DNA of 29,738 nucleotides from a virus. The notes beneath the pieces were generated by a model. That model was given only the letters and a program-made list of their open reading frames with translations. It did not search any database and was not told the origin of the DNA. The stretch is from positions 1-29,738 of the IMG/VR virus record IMGVR_UViG_3300035672_000076. The stretch is one strand, 5' to 3'. This document shows, one piece after another, positions 7,532 through 15,021 of this stretch; position 1 is the first letter of the stretch, and the number at the start of each line of letters is the position of its first letter. The translations under genes were made by a program, and so were the position numbers.

Positions 7532-7961
7532 GGCCGCGCGGCATCAGAGTGTCGCTCAGCAGCGCAGGCGGTTTCATCCCAAGCACGCCATAGACGCCGG
7601 CAACCGCATCATCGACGAGCCCGACGAGTTCGTGTGCGCGGGCGTCCAACTCATCCCACTTCACCAGCCGCTCACAGACGCCCATGTCGCCGGGAGCGCC
7701 CTGCTTTTCGAGTTCATCGGGCGTCCGCGACGCGATATGGGCCCTGATCAGAATGCCGGTACTGATCCAATCCTCCGTGGCGATAACGCCGGTCCGGTTC
7801 GCTACGGTGCCGGACCATTGATTCATGATCCTGATGCGAAGCTTGCGCGTCGCCTCGAACTGGTGGCGCTGCGCGCGGTCCATCGCTGCCTTGATGTGCT
7901 CGCCTGTGGTCATTTGGTTTTTCTCCATGTTGTATCGCTGCACTTCGGCGGAAACGTCCAT
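7521..7961 (-). CDS. Hypothetical protein, 146 aa, coupled to GapR-like gene
   Basis: I do not recognise this protein. It is predicted soluble, begins [20 protein letters not shown] and continues with a helical stretch (GEHIKAAMDRAQRHQFEATR). Near the C-terminus it has DELDARAHELVGLVDDAVAG, which looks like a helix-loop-helix. The frame is open further upstream, but that part is the shadow of the GapR-like gene. The ATG at 7961 shares one base with the TGA of that gene (TGATG), so the two are translationally coupled. The 3' end overlaps the SNF2 start by 11 nt, so its product is probably made together with the helicase. Confidence 0.7.
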   Translation of the reverse strand: MDVSAEVQRYNMEKNQMTTGEHIKAAMDRAQRHQFEATRKLRIRIMNQWSGTVANRTGVIATEDWISTGILIRAHIASRTPDELEKQGAPGDMGVCERLVKWDELDARAHELVGLVDDAVAGVYGVLGMKPPALLSDTLMPRGHDA

Positions 7962-8242
7962 CACAGCATCCCCAACGCCTGCATATACGTCTCCAGGATG
8001 GTCTCCTGTTCTGCCCGCTCGCCTGCGTCCTGCTTGCGCAGGCGCACGATGGTGCGCAGCGCCTTGACGTCGAAGCCGTTGCCCTTGGCCTCCGCGTAGA
8101 CGTCGCGGATATCGTCCGAGATGGTTTTGCGCTCTTCCTCGAGGCGCTCGATCCGCTCGATGATGGACTTGAGCTGGTCCTTGGCGATGCGCGCCGGAGG
8201 CTCTTCGCGGATGGCGGCAGACGAATGGGCGTGCGCAAGCAT
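7961..8242 (-). CDS. gapR: GapR-like (DUF2312) DNA-binding protein
   Basis: The 93-residue protein matches the GapR/DUF2312 pattern almost from end to end: [48 protein letters not shown], then [14 protein letters not shown]. In Caulobacter, GapR is an essential nucleoid protein that clamps overtwisted AT-rich DNA ahead of forks and stimulates type II topoisomerases. Here the copy is inside the phage operon, just upstream of a coupled hypothetical gene and the SNF2 helicase, so it probably helps phage DNA replication or competes with host GapR. The ATG at 8242 is preceded by GGAGAGG. The family assignment is firm; the phage-specific role is inference. Confidence 0.9.
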   Translation of the reverse strand: MLAHAHSSAAIREEPPARIAKDQLKSIIERIERLEEERKTISDDIRDVYAEAKGNGFDVKALRTIVRLRKQDAGERAEQETILETYMQALGML

Positions 8243-8304
8243 CGCGCCTCTCCTTCAGATTTTCGAATTTTGGGGAACGCAACAGACGCAACGAAACAAC
8301 AGAA

Positions 8305-8514
8305 TCAACGCGGCTCGATCTTCCAGCCGGCGTCGCGGATCGCCTTCAAGACGGTCGCCACGATGACACCGTCAGGATCGATCAAGCCGCCGGGTTTCCA
8401 CTCTGTGACGGACAGCGCGATCGCGATGGCTTCAGCAGGCTCAACCAACGGCCCAGCGGAGGGCTTGCGCGCGTCGACTGCGGCTTGATCGATGGTGCGG
8501 GGCGCAGAGGTCAA
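8305..8514 (-). CDS. Small hypothetical protein, 69 aa
   Basis: A short protein rich in small hydrophobic residues (AEAIAIALSV, then DGVIVATVLKAIRDAGWKIE), probably one small alpha/beta domain; I do not recognise it. The frame is open far upstream, but the real start is most likely TTG at 8514. It shares bases with the TGA of the hypermodification-type gene and has GGAGG 5 nt upstream. The tight coupling suggests that it is made together with that upstream protein. Confidence 0.6.
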   Translation of the reverse strand: MTSAPRTIDQAAVDARKPSAGPLVEPAEAIAIALSVTEWKPGGLIDPDGVIVATVLKAIRDAGWKIEPR

Positions 8515-9380
8515 TAGCCCCTCCCCGCCACGTAGCGCGTGCGCGGATGGCCATCGCCATTTTTCTCCCGCAGGTACTTGTCGGTCTCGCAAAGAATGTT
8601 CGGCACGTCGCTGAAATCCAGCATGACGTTGGTCTCTTGCTGCACGATTTTGTAGATCGCGCGCATCTCTGTCAGGGCTTGGCCTTGCGACAGCGGCGCA
8701 TCGACCGCGCGCCCGTGGATACGATTTAGACCGCGTAACGTTCCCGGGCCAGCGGCGGCCCATTCATAGGTATCAAGCGCGTGTCTCAGCAACGGCGTGA
8801 ACCGGATGTCCACTACGGCCTGATAAGCCATGAACTGGCCCCAGCCGCTGGTGCGGGTAATCAGTTCGTGCGTTCGCTGGAGCGTCGGTTTCCCCGCGAA
8901 GTGTTTTTCGAACACCTCGCGACGCTTCCAGAGGCCGCCTATAACCTCTTCGCAAACGTAAGCCTGTTTATCCGCGCCCTTCTTTGCCGGCGCCGAAATC
9001 ATGTAGGCGCCGGTCTCAATTTTCTTGCCCGCGGCTTTTCGTTGGTGAAGAACCTCCGTCATCTGGGCCGGAGCGAATTCAACGGCGTGCGGCCACGCAT
9101 CGGCGTTAATCAGGTCAGCCAAACTCTCCGGCCAATTGATCTGCCGCGCGATGCACAGCATAAACCACAGATTAGGCTGGCAGGCGAAGCGCTCGCGGAT
9201 GTTCTTCCGCACCCAGATCGTAACCAGGTCATCCTCTCGCCGAACATTGCAGAAGCGCCACTCCCGCAAGATCGGATCGACCGTCCATGACGCTTGATCC
9301 AAGCCCATATCCTTGCGGCGGCGGATTTCCTCGCGTTCACGGACCCAGTAGAACATCGGCGTATAATCGGGCTGGGTCAT
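8511..9380 (-). CDS. 5-hmdU DNA kinase helical-domain / thymine-hypermodification family protein
   Basis: The 289-residue protein carries the pattern of the family predicted to act in thymine hypermodification of phage DNA (HMUDK helical domain / alpha-glutamyl-putrescinyl-thymine pyrophosphorylase-like). Visible elements: FYWVREREEIRRRKDMG, ASWTVDPILREWRFCNVRRE, DDLVTIWV, LWFMLCIARQINWP, TLQRTHELITRTSGWGQFMA, AAGPGTLRGLNRIHGR, and near the end NILCETDKYLREKNGDG. There is no P-loop, so only the helical part is present. ATG at 9380 overlaps the upstream TGA (ATGA); an open extension to 9425 is shadow. No dUMP hydroxymethylase or separate hmdU kinase is seen here. Its neighbour upstream is MazG-like. 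Family recognition is from memory of its motifs; chemistry is inferred. Confidence 0.6.
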   Translation of the reverse strand: MTQPDYTPMFYWVREREEIRRRKDMGLDQASWTVDPILREWRFCNVRREDDLVTIWVRKNIRERFACQPNLWFMLCIARQINWPESLADLINADAWPHAVEFAPAQMTEVLHQRKAAGKKIETGAYMISAPAKKGADKQAYVCEEVIGGLWKRREVFEKHFAGKPTLQRTHELITRTSGWGQFMAYQAVVDIRFTPLLRHALDTYEWAAAGPGTLRGLNRIHGRAVDAPLSQGQALTEMRAIYKIVQQETNVMLDFSDVPNILCETDKYLREKNGDGHPRTRYVAGRGY

Positions 9381-9739
9381 TTTGCTATCCCCAACACGAC
9401 CTTGGCGGCATGCCTCTTCTGCCAATGTTCTTTTGGCAAGCGCTGCACGCGCGCGAATTCCCGTGCCGCTTCATCACTGGCGGAAACGCCGATGCTGGCG
9501 GCAAGCATTTCGAGGGTCGCCGACGCCTGCCCTATCTCACGGGCGATATCGCCGGGCTTTCGCGTATAGACGCGCTCGATCATGTTGCCGAGCGCGATTT
9601 CTAACACGCCTTCGGCATGTGCCACCTCGATTGCCTCTTCGACAAAGCGCATCGCTCGCTCGTGCCGATCGGCGGCGACGGGACCAAAAATCCCGATGGC
9701 CCAATCTAGGAATTGTTCGCCAATGCTTTTTGTGATCAT
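9377..9739 (-). CDS. MazG-like nucleotide pyrophosphohydrolase-type protein
   Basis: The 120-residue all-helical protein has an acidic metal-binding pattern typical of MazG-like NTP pyrophosphohydrolases: RHERAMRFVEEAIEVAHAEG, then GDIAREIGQASATLEMLAAS. MazG-type enzymes cleave (d)NTPs to (d)NMPs and pyrophosphate, and phages use them to shape the nucleotide pool. I start it at ATG 9739, which shares ATGA with the upstream stop; a TTG at 9751 is an alternative. It lies directly upstream of the thymine-hypermodification-type gene, which fits a role in removing an unmodified dNTP. The substrate cannot be read from sequence, and the fold call is moderate. Confidence 0.6.
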   Translation of the reverse strand: MITKSIGEQFLDWAIGIFGPVAADRHERAMRFVEEAIEVAHAEGVLEIALGNMIERVYTRKPGDIAREIGQASATLEMLAASIGVSASDEAAREFARVQRLPKEHWQKRHAAKVVLGIAK

Positions 9740-10074
9740 CGGGTTTTCCAATCAGGAAACGGCCGCTCAATCTCGCGGCCCCACCATCGCTTGCGAAGCC
9801 CACGGAATCCGGGAATTGGTTGGTCAATTGTGCAGGCTACGGCGCCGCCCTTGCGCACGATCGCGCCGCCCTGCAGGCCGAGCGTCGGCGCCCAGCCGCG
9901 CAACCTTCCGTGCGCGACAACGTAGAACCGGTCGCCGGGCAGGATCAGCGAACGGAACTTGTGCTTGGTGTACCAGCCCCACTCTTCGCCGGTCTCAGGC
10001 TGACCCGCGGCATCGCCTTCCGCGATCCATTCTTCCCAAAAATCTTTCGGGCACGTACCTACAAGATCAACCAT
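9736..10074 (-). CDS. Conserved phage hypothetical protein, 112 aa
   Basis: This soluble protein has the run CPKDFWEEWIAEGDAAG, then EEWGWYTKHK, LPGDRFYVVAHGRLRGWAP, GGAIVRKGGAVA, and a Trp/Arg-rich end (GFRGLRKRWWGREIERPFPD). The beta-rich middle with a PGDRFYVV element suggests a small barrel, possibly ASCH/PUA-like, which would fit a nucleic-acid-binding role; this is a guess. ATG at 10074 has GAGGT 5 nt upstream; codons further upstream lack a ribosome binding site. It is coupled by ATGA to the MazG-like gene. Confidence 0.65.
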   Translation of the reverse strand: MVDLVGTCPKDFWEEWIAEGDAAGQPETGEEWGWYTKHKFRSLILPGDRFYVVAHGRLRGWAPTLGLQGGAIVRKGGAVACTIDQPIPGFRGLRKRWWGREIERPFPDWKTR

Positions 10075-10164
10075 AGCTGACCTCGCGCGTCTCATGCCGC
10101 TTGTTCGGCGAAAGCCAGAGCGATCCCCATGGCTGCCATAGGGAGAGGGCTTTGAGTGTATTGG

Positions 10165-10431
10165 TCATCGGGCACCAACCCGAAATGTCCGGGCACCAAC
10201 CTCAAACTGAATGTGCCTGAAATATCGCGCAGATATTCCGAGCGCGAGGATGGTTGGCCGACCGTAGTCAATATTGCGATACACCTTGAAATGGATTGAC
10301 CAATGGCGTCTAACCCACGGCAGCAACGGGCGCGGAGAGATATCCAACCGCCACGTTTCGACCCGCGCGAGATCGGCGAAAACGATGAGCGTCAAAAACA
10401 ACGCCGCGCCGGATATCATGGCCAATGTCAT
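10165..10431 (-). CDS. Small single-pass membrane protein, 88 aa
   Basis: The N-terminal segment MISGAALFLTLIVFADLA is a clear transmembrane helix or uncleaved signal anchor, followed by a basic, aromatic-rich soluble tail (VRRHWSIHFKVYRNIDYGRP). The ATG at 10431 overlaps the TGA of the helicase-methyltransferase gene (TGATG), and a GTG sits one codon earlier. I do not recognise the family. After it comes a 90-nt gap with nothing evident before the next gene. Confidence 0.55.
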   Translation of the reverse strand: MTLAMISGAALFLTLIVFADLARVETWRLDISPRPLLPWVRRHWSIHFKVYRNIDYGRPTILALGISARYFRHIQFEVGARTFRVGAR

Positions 10432-13400
10432 CACGCCTCAATCTCCATCATGTCCGTGGGGGGGGGGGTATTGACGGCATCGAATGTCGCCAGATCGAAC
10501 AGCTGCGGCGTTTCCATCTTCTCTTCGGCCATGCGCAGGTAGTGCACGCCGTCAAGGAAATAGGACGCGGAGAGTTCGGTTGCGGCGCCCCGGCGCTTTT
10601 TCAGCAGCGCGCGATAAGGCACGGTCATCAGGCCGCCGAACGGATCGAAGATTAGGTCCCCTTCATTCGAGTATCGCTCAATCAGGCGATCGACGATATC
10701 AAACTGAATCGGACAAAGATGCATCTCAGCGCCTTTGCGTTGCTGCATCATGTTCAATGTCCGCATCCGGTTGATGTCGGACCAAACGTCGGGATGGTGC
10801 GAGCCAGGCGCGATCGCCATGAAGGTCGCCGGCAGTGAACCCGTGCGCTCGACCGCTTCGCCGATCTTGACGTGCGCCTCGTAATTATAGATTCGCTGGG
10901 CGCTGGTTTTCGAGAAAAGCTTGGCAAGATCGGCAGACGAGCACTGCGCAAATTCTTCAGGTCTCAAGTGCCGATCGCCGCTCGATGACCAGAACGAATG
11001 GGCATCGATCTGCCAGCGCGCGCGGGAGCATCCGTCGTTTTCGCCGTCCCATTTTTCCTTTGTAACGGGCACATCGGCGTAGCTGCGCGACCGGTCGCTC
11101 TGCGGCTTGCGCAAGAGCAGGATGTATTCCGGCATGCCGACGCCCATCTTGGTGCCGTCCTTGCACATTTCGCTCCAGCCGAGCCGGTAGGTCTGGTTGT
11201 TTTCGCGCACGACGTCGGTGACGACGGTGATCATGCCGCAGTAGTCGAAGCCATGGGCCCGATAGTGCATGATCGCTTCGGCGTGGAATGGAGAAACCGT
11301 CGGCACGCCGGCACCCGTAACCGATCCGAACAGTACCCGATCCTTGACGTGGATGCAGGCGAGCCGGCCGGGCTTGAGCATCCGCAACAGGTGCACGGTC
11401 AAGAAGTCCATCTGACTCCAGAAGTGGCCTGAATCATCGCTGTGGCCGAAATCCTCATAGCGCGCGGAATATTCGTACTGGTTGCCGAACGGGACGGAGG
11501 TGATGATCTCGTCGACCGAATTATCCGGCCAGGTCCTGCATTCGGCGACCGCGTCATTGTTGATGGCGATAAAGTTCGCGCCCCTGATCTCGACCCGCTG
11601 CACCCCGATCGTGCGCAGCAACGCATCGCGCAAGGGCAGCGTGTTGAGGCCGTGCGCCTTGATGATCTCCGACATCCGCGTGCGCATCTCGGTATCGCGC
11701 TGCCACTTTTCCTCCAGCGCCGCACGGCCGGCGCGCTCGTCCTCCGAATAGATGATGTCGACTTCGACCAGGTGCGCCTGGCCGAAGCGCTGCAGCCGGT
11801 ACAGCGACTGCAGGAAATCGTTGAACTTGTAGCCGTAGCCCGGCAGCGCGACATAGATCGCCTTGTGGCAGTGGTATTGGAAATTCGATCCGGACCCGGA
11901 CAGGATAGGCTTGGTGGCGAAGTGTCTGGTCTCGCCTTCCTCGAAGGCGCGCAGGCGTTCTTCGCGATCGTCAATGTCCATGCTGCCCATGATGGTGACG
12001 ACGCCGGGCAGCGCCTGTTCGATCGCTTCGCGCTCGGCCTCGAGGTCGTGCCAGATCACGCGATGGCTGTCGGGATCCTGCGCGATGATCTCCACCATCT
12101 TTGCGATCCGCGACGACAGGCTGTCGCGGCGCGACTTGGCCGCGTCCTGCAGGCTGTTGGCGACATTGCGGAACATGACGCCCTGCCCGTCGCGCTCCGG
12201 CACGGCCTTGGAATGATCTGCCGGCACCTCGTGCCAGGTGAGCTTTAGCGGCGGCAGTTCATAGCCTTCATCACTGTAGCCGAGTTCGGACGGGCGCTGC
12301 AGGAACGCACAGTACGAGTGAATCCACATCCAGAATTCATCAGCTTTATGTGGATACAAAGTCAGATCGCCGGCCTTTTCCGGGTTGCGCTGGAACCAGC
12401 GTGTCAATGCGAGACCGGTATCCATCACGCCAAGGAAGCCGGCATAGTGGATCAGTTCCTTGTAGCGGTTCGGCGAAGGGGTCGCGGTTGCGACCAGCTT
12501 GAACACGACCTTGGAGAACAGCGGCAGGAATTCCTGAAACGTTTTTGAGCCGTAGCTGCGCAGCACGCTCGCCTCATCCAGAGACGTCGCCATGAACAGG
12601 TTCGGATCGAGCTTGCCCTCGCGGATTGATTCATAGTTCGTGAGGAAGTGGACCACACCCTCCGCCGTGAGCGCGTGGAACTCCGCATTGGTGCGGATGA
12701 AGCGCACGTCCATGCCGAGCTGCAGCGCTTCCTTGATGAAGCCGTGACGGACGCCGAGCGGAACGACGTTCAGCGTGGCGCCGCCGACATGGCGATGCAG
12801 TTGCCGGCACCATTCCAGCTGCATCGCCGTCTTGTGCAGGCCGAAATTGGCGAAGATGGCAGCGCATCCCAGCCGCAGGGCCCAGAGCGTCAGGTCCTTG
12901 CAGTGAGGTTTCAGCCATGGATGCAGGTCGTCGCGTCTGACCTCGATGCCGCGCAAGGGTGCGGTAACGATCTTGTCCTCGAGGAAGGCGTCATAGGACG
13001 GCCATTCGATGGCGAGGTCGTCGTCATCGGAAAGGGGTGCTGTCTCTCCAGCTGTCCCACCACTTTCGGCGGCTGCTCGTTCGCAGGTGGCGCTATCCGT
13101 CTCTCCGGCCGTCACGTCCGTACCCGACGTTGCGGCGCCATTCACAGCATCGGCAACGGCATGATCCGTCCCGCCGACCGTATCGCCGTCGCCCAGCGAT
13201 CCTGTAGAGCCTGCGCAAATTTGCGCAGGCTGGCATGCTTGACACTTCGCATCGGTTTCTGACGGGGCGAGGGCGATAGCGCCGTCCCCGGGGCCGCTTT
13301 CCCCGCCTCCGTCAGAACTTTTGAGCAACGCTTCGCCTGCTTCGGTCAGGCTGATCCGCGTCGTCGTCGCATGTACCAGGCCGTCAACGACAAGCCCGCG

Positions 13401-14321
13401 CACGATCGAGAACGTGACCTGTTCGCCGGCCGCGATCGCGCGCAGCGCTGAAAGGGTTGAGCCCGCGCCGTCTGGGGGCGCGTCAGGCGCGGGCTCTCTC
13501 TCACGCAGAGGCGGGGATGAAGCGCCCTCCGCGAGATGCGGCGCTGAGGTTAGCCCTCCGGCGCCGGGTCGGGATTTAGGTCGTGACTTTTTGGGCTTTT
13601 CAGCGCCGATAGGTTGTCCGCGCCCGTCCACCTTCTCCGGCAGATGATCGAACGATTGCCAGTGAGCTTCTTCGGCGGCGGTCACGCGATCGTTGCTGCC
13701 CCACTTGAAAGAAATGACGCAGTTGCCGCACTCGCAGGTGGCCATATTCACCATCTGGCCGTTGACGATCGGGTTGGTTCGCCAGAAGCAATGTCCGGCC
13801 GGATAGAATTTCCGTGCGAGATAGGCGGTGTAGAGTTCGGCGACGACCGGATCGGTGATTTCCTCTACGGTCGTTTTGACGCCTAAGACACTGTTCGGAT
13901 TGGGCGGAGGGTTGATTTCCTCCGATCTCGGTTTACCGATATCAGCCAGCAGCGACCGCGCCCAATGGATGACCTGGTTGCCGTAGTCGGCGCTCCACTG
14001 CGTCCCCTCGCCTTCCTCGTTGCCCATGTAGGTTTGCGCGCGGCAGACGACCTCTTCGACAGCCGACTGCAAGGCCTCTTCGCGGTCCACGAAGAACATG
14101 GGCACGTCCACCCGGAACCCCGGCGGATGGGCCAGCCACTTGCCGTTTTCCAGTTCCAGAACGCCGATCTTTGCCAAGGGCGAGCGGAAACGCGGGTTGT
14201 CGTGTTCGAACATCTCGCCCTGGTCGTCGCGGAAGGCGAGACCGCCGATGCCGAGCGGAGGCTCGCCGGCGGCGTTGCGGAGGATGGGGGTTGCGGATGT
14301 GGCGCGGGCGGTAGCGTTCAT
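10431..14321 (-). CDS. Giant fusion: N-terminal domain, winged helix, SNF2-like helicase, DNA methyltransferase
   Basis: The 1296-residue protein joins at least four parts. Residues 1-230 form an uncharacterised domain with a Cys cluster (C196, C198, C201). Residues 285-335 look like a winged helix ending TRISLTEAGEALL. Low-complexity linkers (240-285, 338-432) contain a palindromic insertion read as PAQICA (365-370). A SNF2-like helicase spans about 450-870: GLHKT (494-498) in place of GLGKT, DEAS (582-585), ATATPSP, and QSLYRLQRFGQ (838-848). The C-terminal methyltransferase has SVPF (942-945) where N4-C/N6-A enzymes have (D/N/S)PP(Y/F/W), and motif I FDPFGG near 1230, a beta-class order. 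ATG at 14321 overlaps the upstream stop (ATGA). Likely self-methylation of phage DNA coupled to translocation; activity of the altered motifs is uncertain. Confidence 0.85.
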   Translation of the reverse strand: MNATARATSATPILRNAAGEPPLGIGGLAFRDDQGEMFEHDNPRFRSPLAKIGVLELENGKWLAHPPGFRVDVPMFFVDREEALQSAVEEVVCRAQTYMGNEEGEGTQWSADYGNQVIHWARSLLADIGKPRSEEINPPPNPNSVLGVKTTVEEITDPVVAELYTAYLARKFYPAGHCFWRTNPIVNGQMVNMATCECGNCVISFKWGSNDRVTAAEEAHWQSFDHLPEKVDGRGQPIGAEKPKKSRPKSRPGAGGLTSAPHLAEGASSPPLREREPAPDAPPDGAGSTLSALRAIAAGEQVTFSIVRGLVVDGLVHATTTRISLTEAGEALLKSSDGGGESGPGDGAIALAPSETDAKCQACQPAQICAGSTGSLGDGDTVGGTDHAVADAVNGAATSGTDVTAGETDSATCERAAAESGGTAGETAPLSDDDDLAIEWPSYDAFLEDKIVTAPLRGIEVRRDDLHPWLKPHCKDLTLWALRLGCAAIFANFGLHKTAMQLEWCRQLHRHVGGATLNVVPLGVRHGFIKEALQLGMDVRFIRTNAEFHALTAEGVVHFLTNYESIREGKLDPNLFMATSLDEASVLRSYGSKTFQEFLPLFSKVVFKLVATATPSPNRYKELIHYAGFLGVMDTGLALTRWFQRNPEKAGDLTLYPHKADEFWMWIHSYCAFLQRPSELGYSDEGYELPPLKLTWHEVPADHSKAVPERDGQGVMFRNVANSLQDAAKSRRDSLSSRIAKMVEIIAQDPDSHRVIWHDLEAEREAIEQALPGVVTIMGSMDIDDREERLRAFEEGETRHFATKPILSGSGSNFQYHCHKAIYVALPGYGYKFNDFLQSLYRLQRFGQAHLVEVDIIYSEDERAGRAALEEKWQRDTEMRTRMSEIIKAHGLNTLPLRDALLRTIGVQRVEIRGANFIAINNDAVAECRTWPDNSVDEIITSVPFGNQYEYSARYEDFGHSDDSGHFWSQMDFLTVHLLRMLKPGRLACIHVKDRVLFGSVTGAGVPTVSPFHAEAIMHYRAHGFDYCGMITVVTDVVRENNQTYRLGWSEMCKDGTKMGVGMPEYILLLRKPQSDRSRSYADVPVTKEKWDGENDGCSRARWQIDAHSFWSSSGDRHLRPEEFAQCSSADLAKLFSKTSAQRIYNYEAHVKIGEAVERTGSLPATFMAIAPGSHHPDVWSDINRMRTLNMMQQRKGAEMHLCPIQFDIVDRLIERYSNEGDLIFDPFGGLMTVPYRALLKKRRGAATELSASYFLDGVHYLRMAEEKMETPQLFDLATFDAVNTPPPTDMMEIEA
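10458..10468. repeat. 11-base homopolymer G tract near the end of the fusion gene
   Basis: Eleven consecutive G on the plus strand (C on the coding strand) encode the PPP about nine codons from the C-terminus. Slippage would change only the last residues and the overlap with the next gene. It is also a typical place for a sequencing error. Confidence 0.8.
13208..13231. repeat. Palindromic element, copy 1 (in a coding linker)
   Basis: A perfect 24-bp palindrome with the core TGCGCAAATTTGCGCA. It is inside the helicase-methyltransferase gene, in frame, in the Ala/Gly/Ser/Thr-rich linker before the helicase, where it reads PAQICA. It shares 20 identical bases with copies 2 and 3. Confidence 0.85.
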
Positions 14322-14662
14322 GCGCGCGCTCCGCGCTTAAGTACAAAGCAGGCCGATGCGTGTACGGATATACGACCTTGCTGTTCGATCCGCGCCGCGC
14401 TGCCGGGCGCTCCGATAGGCTTCATCGTGAAGGGCTTGAACGTATCGACCATAGCTTGCAGTGCGTCGCGAAGCCTCTCGATTTCCGCCGCAGCTTCGTG
14501 CTGGATGGGCGGCGCTTGGAATTGACGCCAGCCGAATTCCGGCGCGCCATTCGGTAAGTGAGGTCCCATGGCGTAGTTACCGCGCAACCGATCAACGAGG
14601 CGGTTGCTGACTTCGACGTCCTTGCCGAGAAACGGATCGTGGACCTTGCGCGTCCCTGTCAT
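14318..14662 (-). CDS. Hypothetical protein, 114 aa, with a coiled-coil segment
   Basis: I do not recognise this protein. It begins MTGTRKVHDPFLGKDVEVSN, has a Trp/Pro-rich middle (APEFGWRQFQAPPI), then a helix likely to form a short coiled coil (HEAAAEIERLRDALQAMVDT), and a basic tail. It is coupled at both ends: its ATG (14662) overlaps the stop of the SANT-like gene, and its stop overlaps the start of the giant helicase-methyltransferase gene. Confidence 0.65.
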   Translation of the reverse strand: MTGTRKVHDPFLGKDVEVSNRLVDRLRGNYAMGPHLPNGAPEFGWRQFQAPPIQHEAAAEIERLRDALQAMVDTFKPFTMKPIGAPGSAARIEQQGRISVHASACFVLKRGARA

Positions 14663-15021
14663 CGCATCGGCTCCATCGCCAGCGTGACCCGGGACACCTC
14701 AACACGGCGCTGATCCAGCGCGCTGCGCCCGGGCAACGGGTCGCCGAAAAACTCCGCCGTAATGCTACGATGTTGCGGGCGCGTCTCGCGGATTTCCTTG
14801 GCGAGCGCGGTTGCCTCCAGGCGGCGGATGCGCTGGACCGAGACGTGCTTGGCTTCGCCCCGCTCGCGGCGCTTCAACGTATTGTACTGCACCTTGCAGG
14901 CCGTGCCGGTGCGGTTGAGACGCAAGCCGATCTCGCCCCATTGCTCGCCCTTGTCGCCGGCTGCGAGCAGTTTCGTGTTCTCAGCGTCGGTCCAGAGTTC
15001 GCCCTTGCGGTCCGGCTTCAT
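14659..15021 (-). CDS. SANT/Myb-like DNA-binding protein, 120 aa
   Basis: Residues 8-55 (LWTDAENTKLLAAGDKGEQW, then IGLRLNRTGTACKVQYNTLK) have the tryptophan spacing and three-helix pattern of SANT/Myb-like or GcrA-like HTH domains, so DNA binding is likely. The rest is basic and partly helical (IRRLEATALAKEIRETRP). ATG at 15021 overlaps the stop of the C5 methyltransferase gene (ATGA); the open frame upstream is shadow. Coupling to a methyltransferase raises the possibility that it regulates or targets methylation, but nothing in the sequence proves it. Confidence 0.65.
   Translation of the reverse strand: MKPDRKGELWTDAENTKLLAAGDKGEQWGEIGLRLNRTGTACKVQYNTLKRRERGEAKHVSVQRIRRLEATALAKEIRETRPQHRSITAEFFGDPLPGRSALDQRRVEVSRVTLAMEPMR

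Noticed and set aside
7962-8291. Upstream extension of the 146-aa gene over the GapR-like gene
   Set aside because: The extension is Arg/His/Gly-rich shadow sequence; TGATG coupling gives a clear start at 7961.
11442-12248. A 268-codon rightward frame opposite the helicase fusion
   Set aside because: It is the mirror of a strongly conserved helicase gene; its composition is explained by high GC and no motif was seen.
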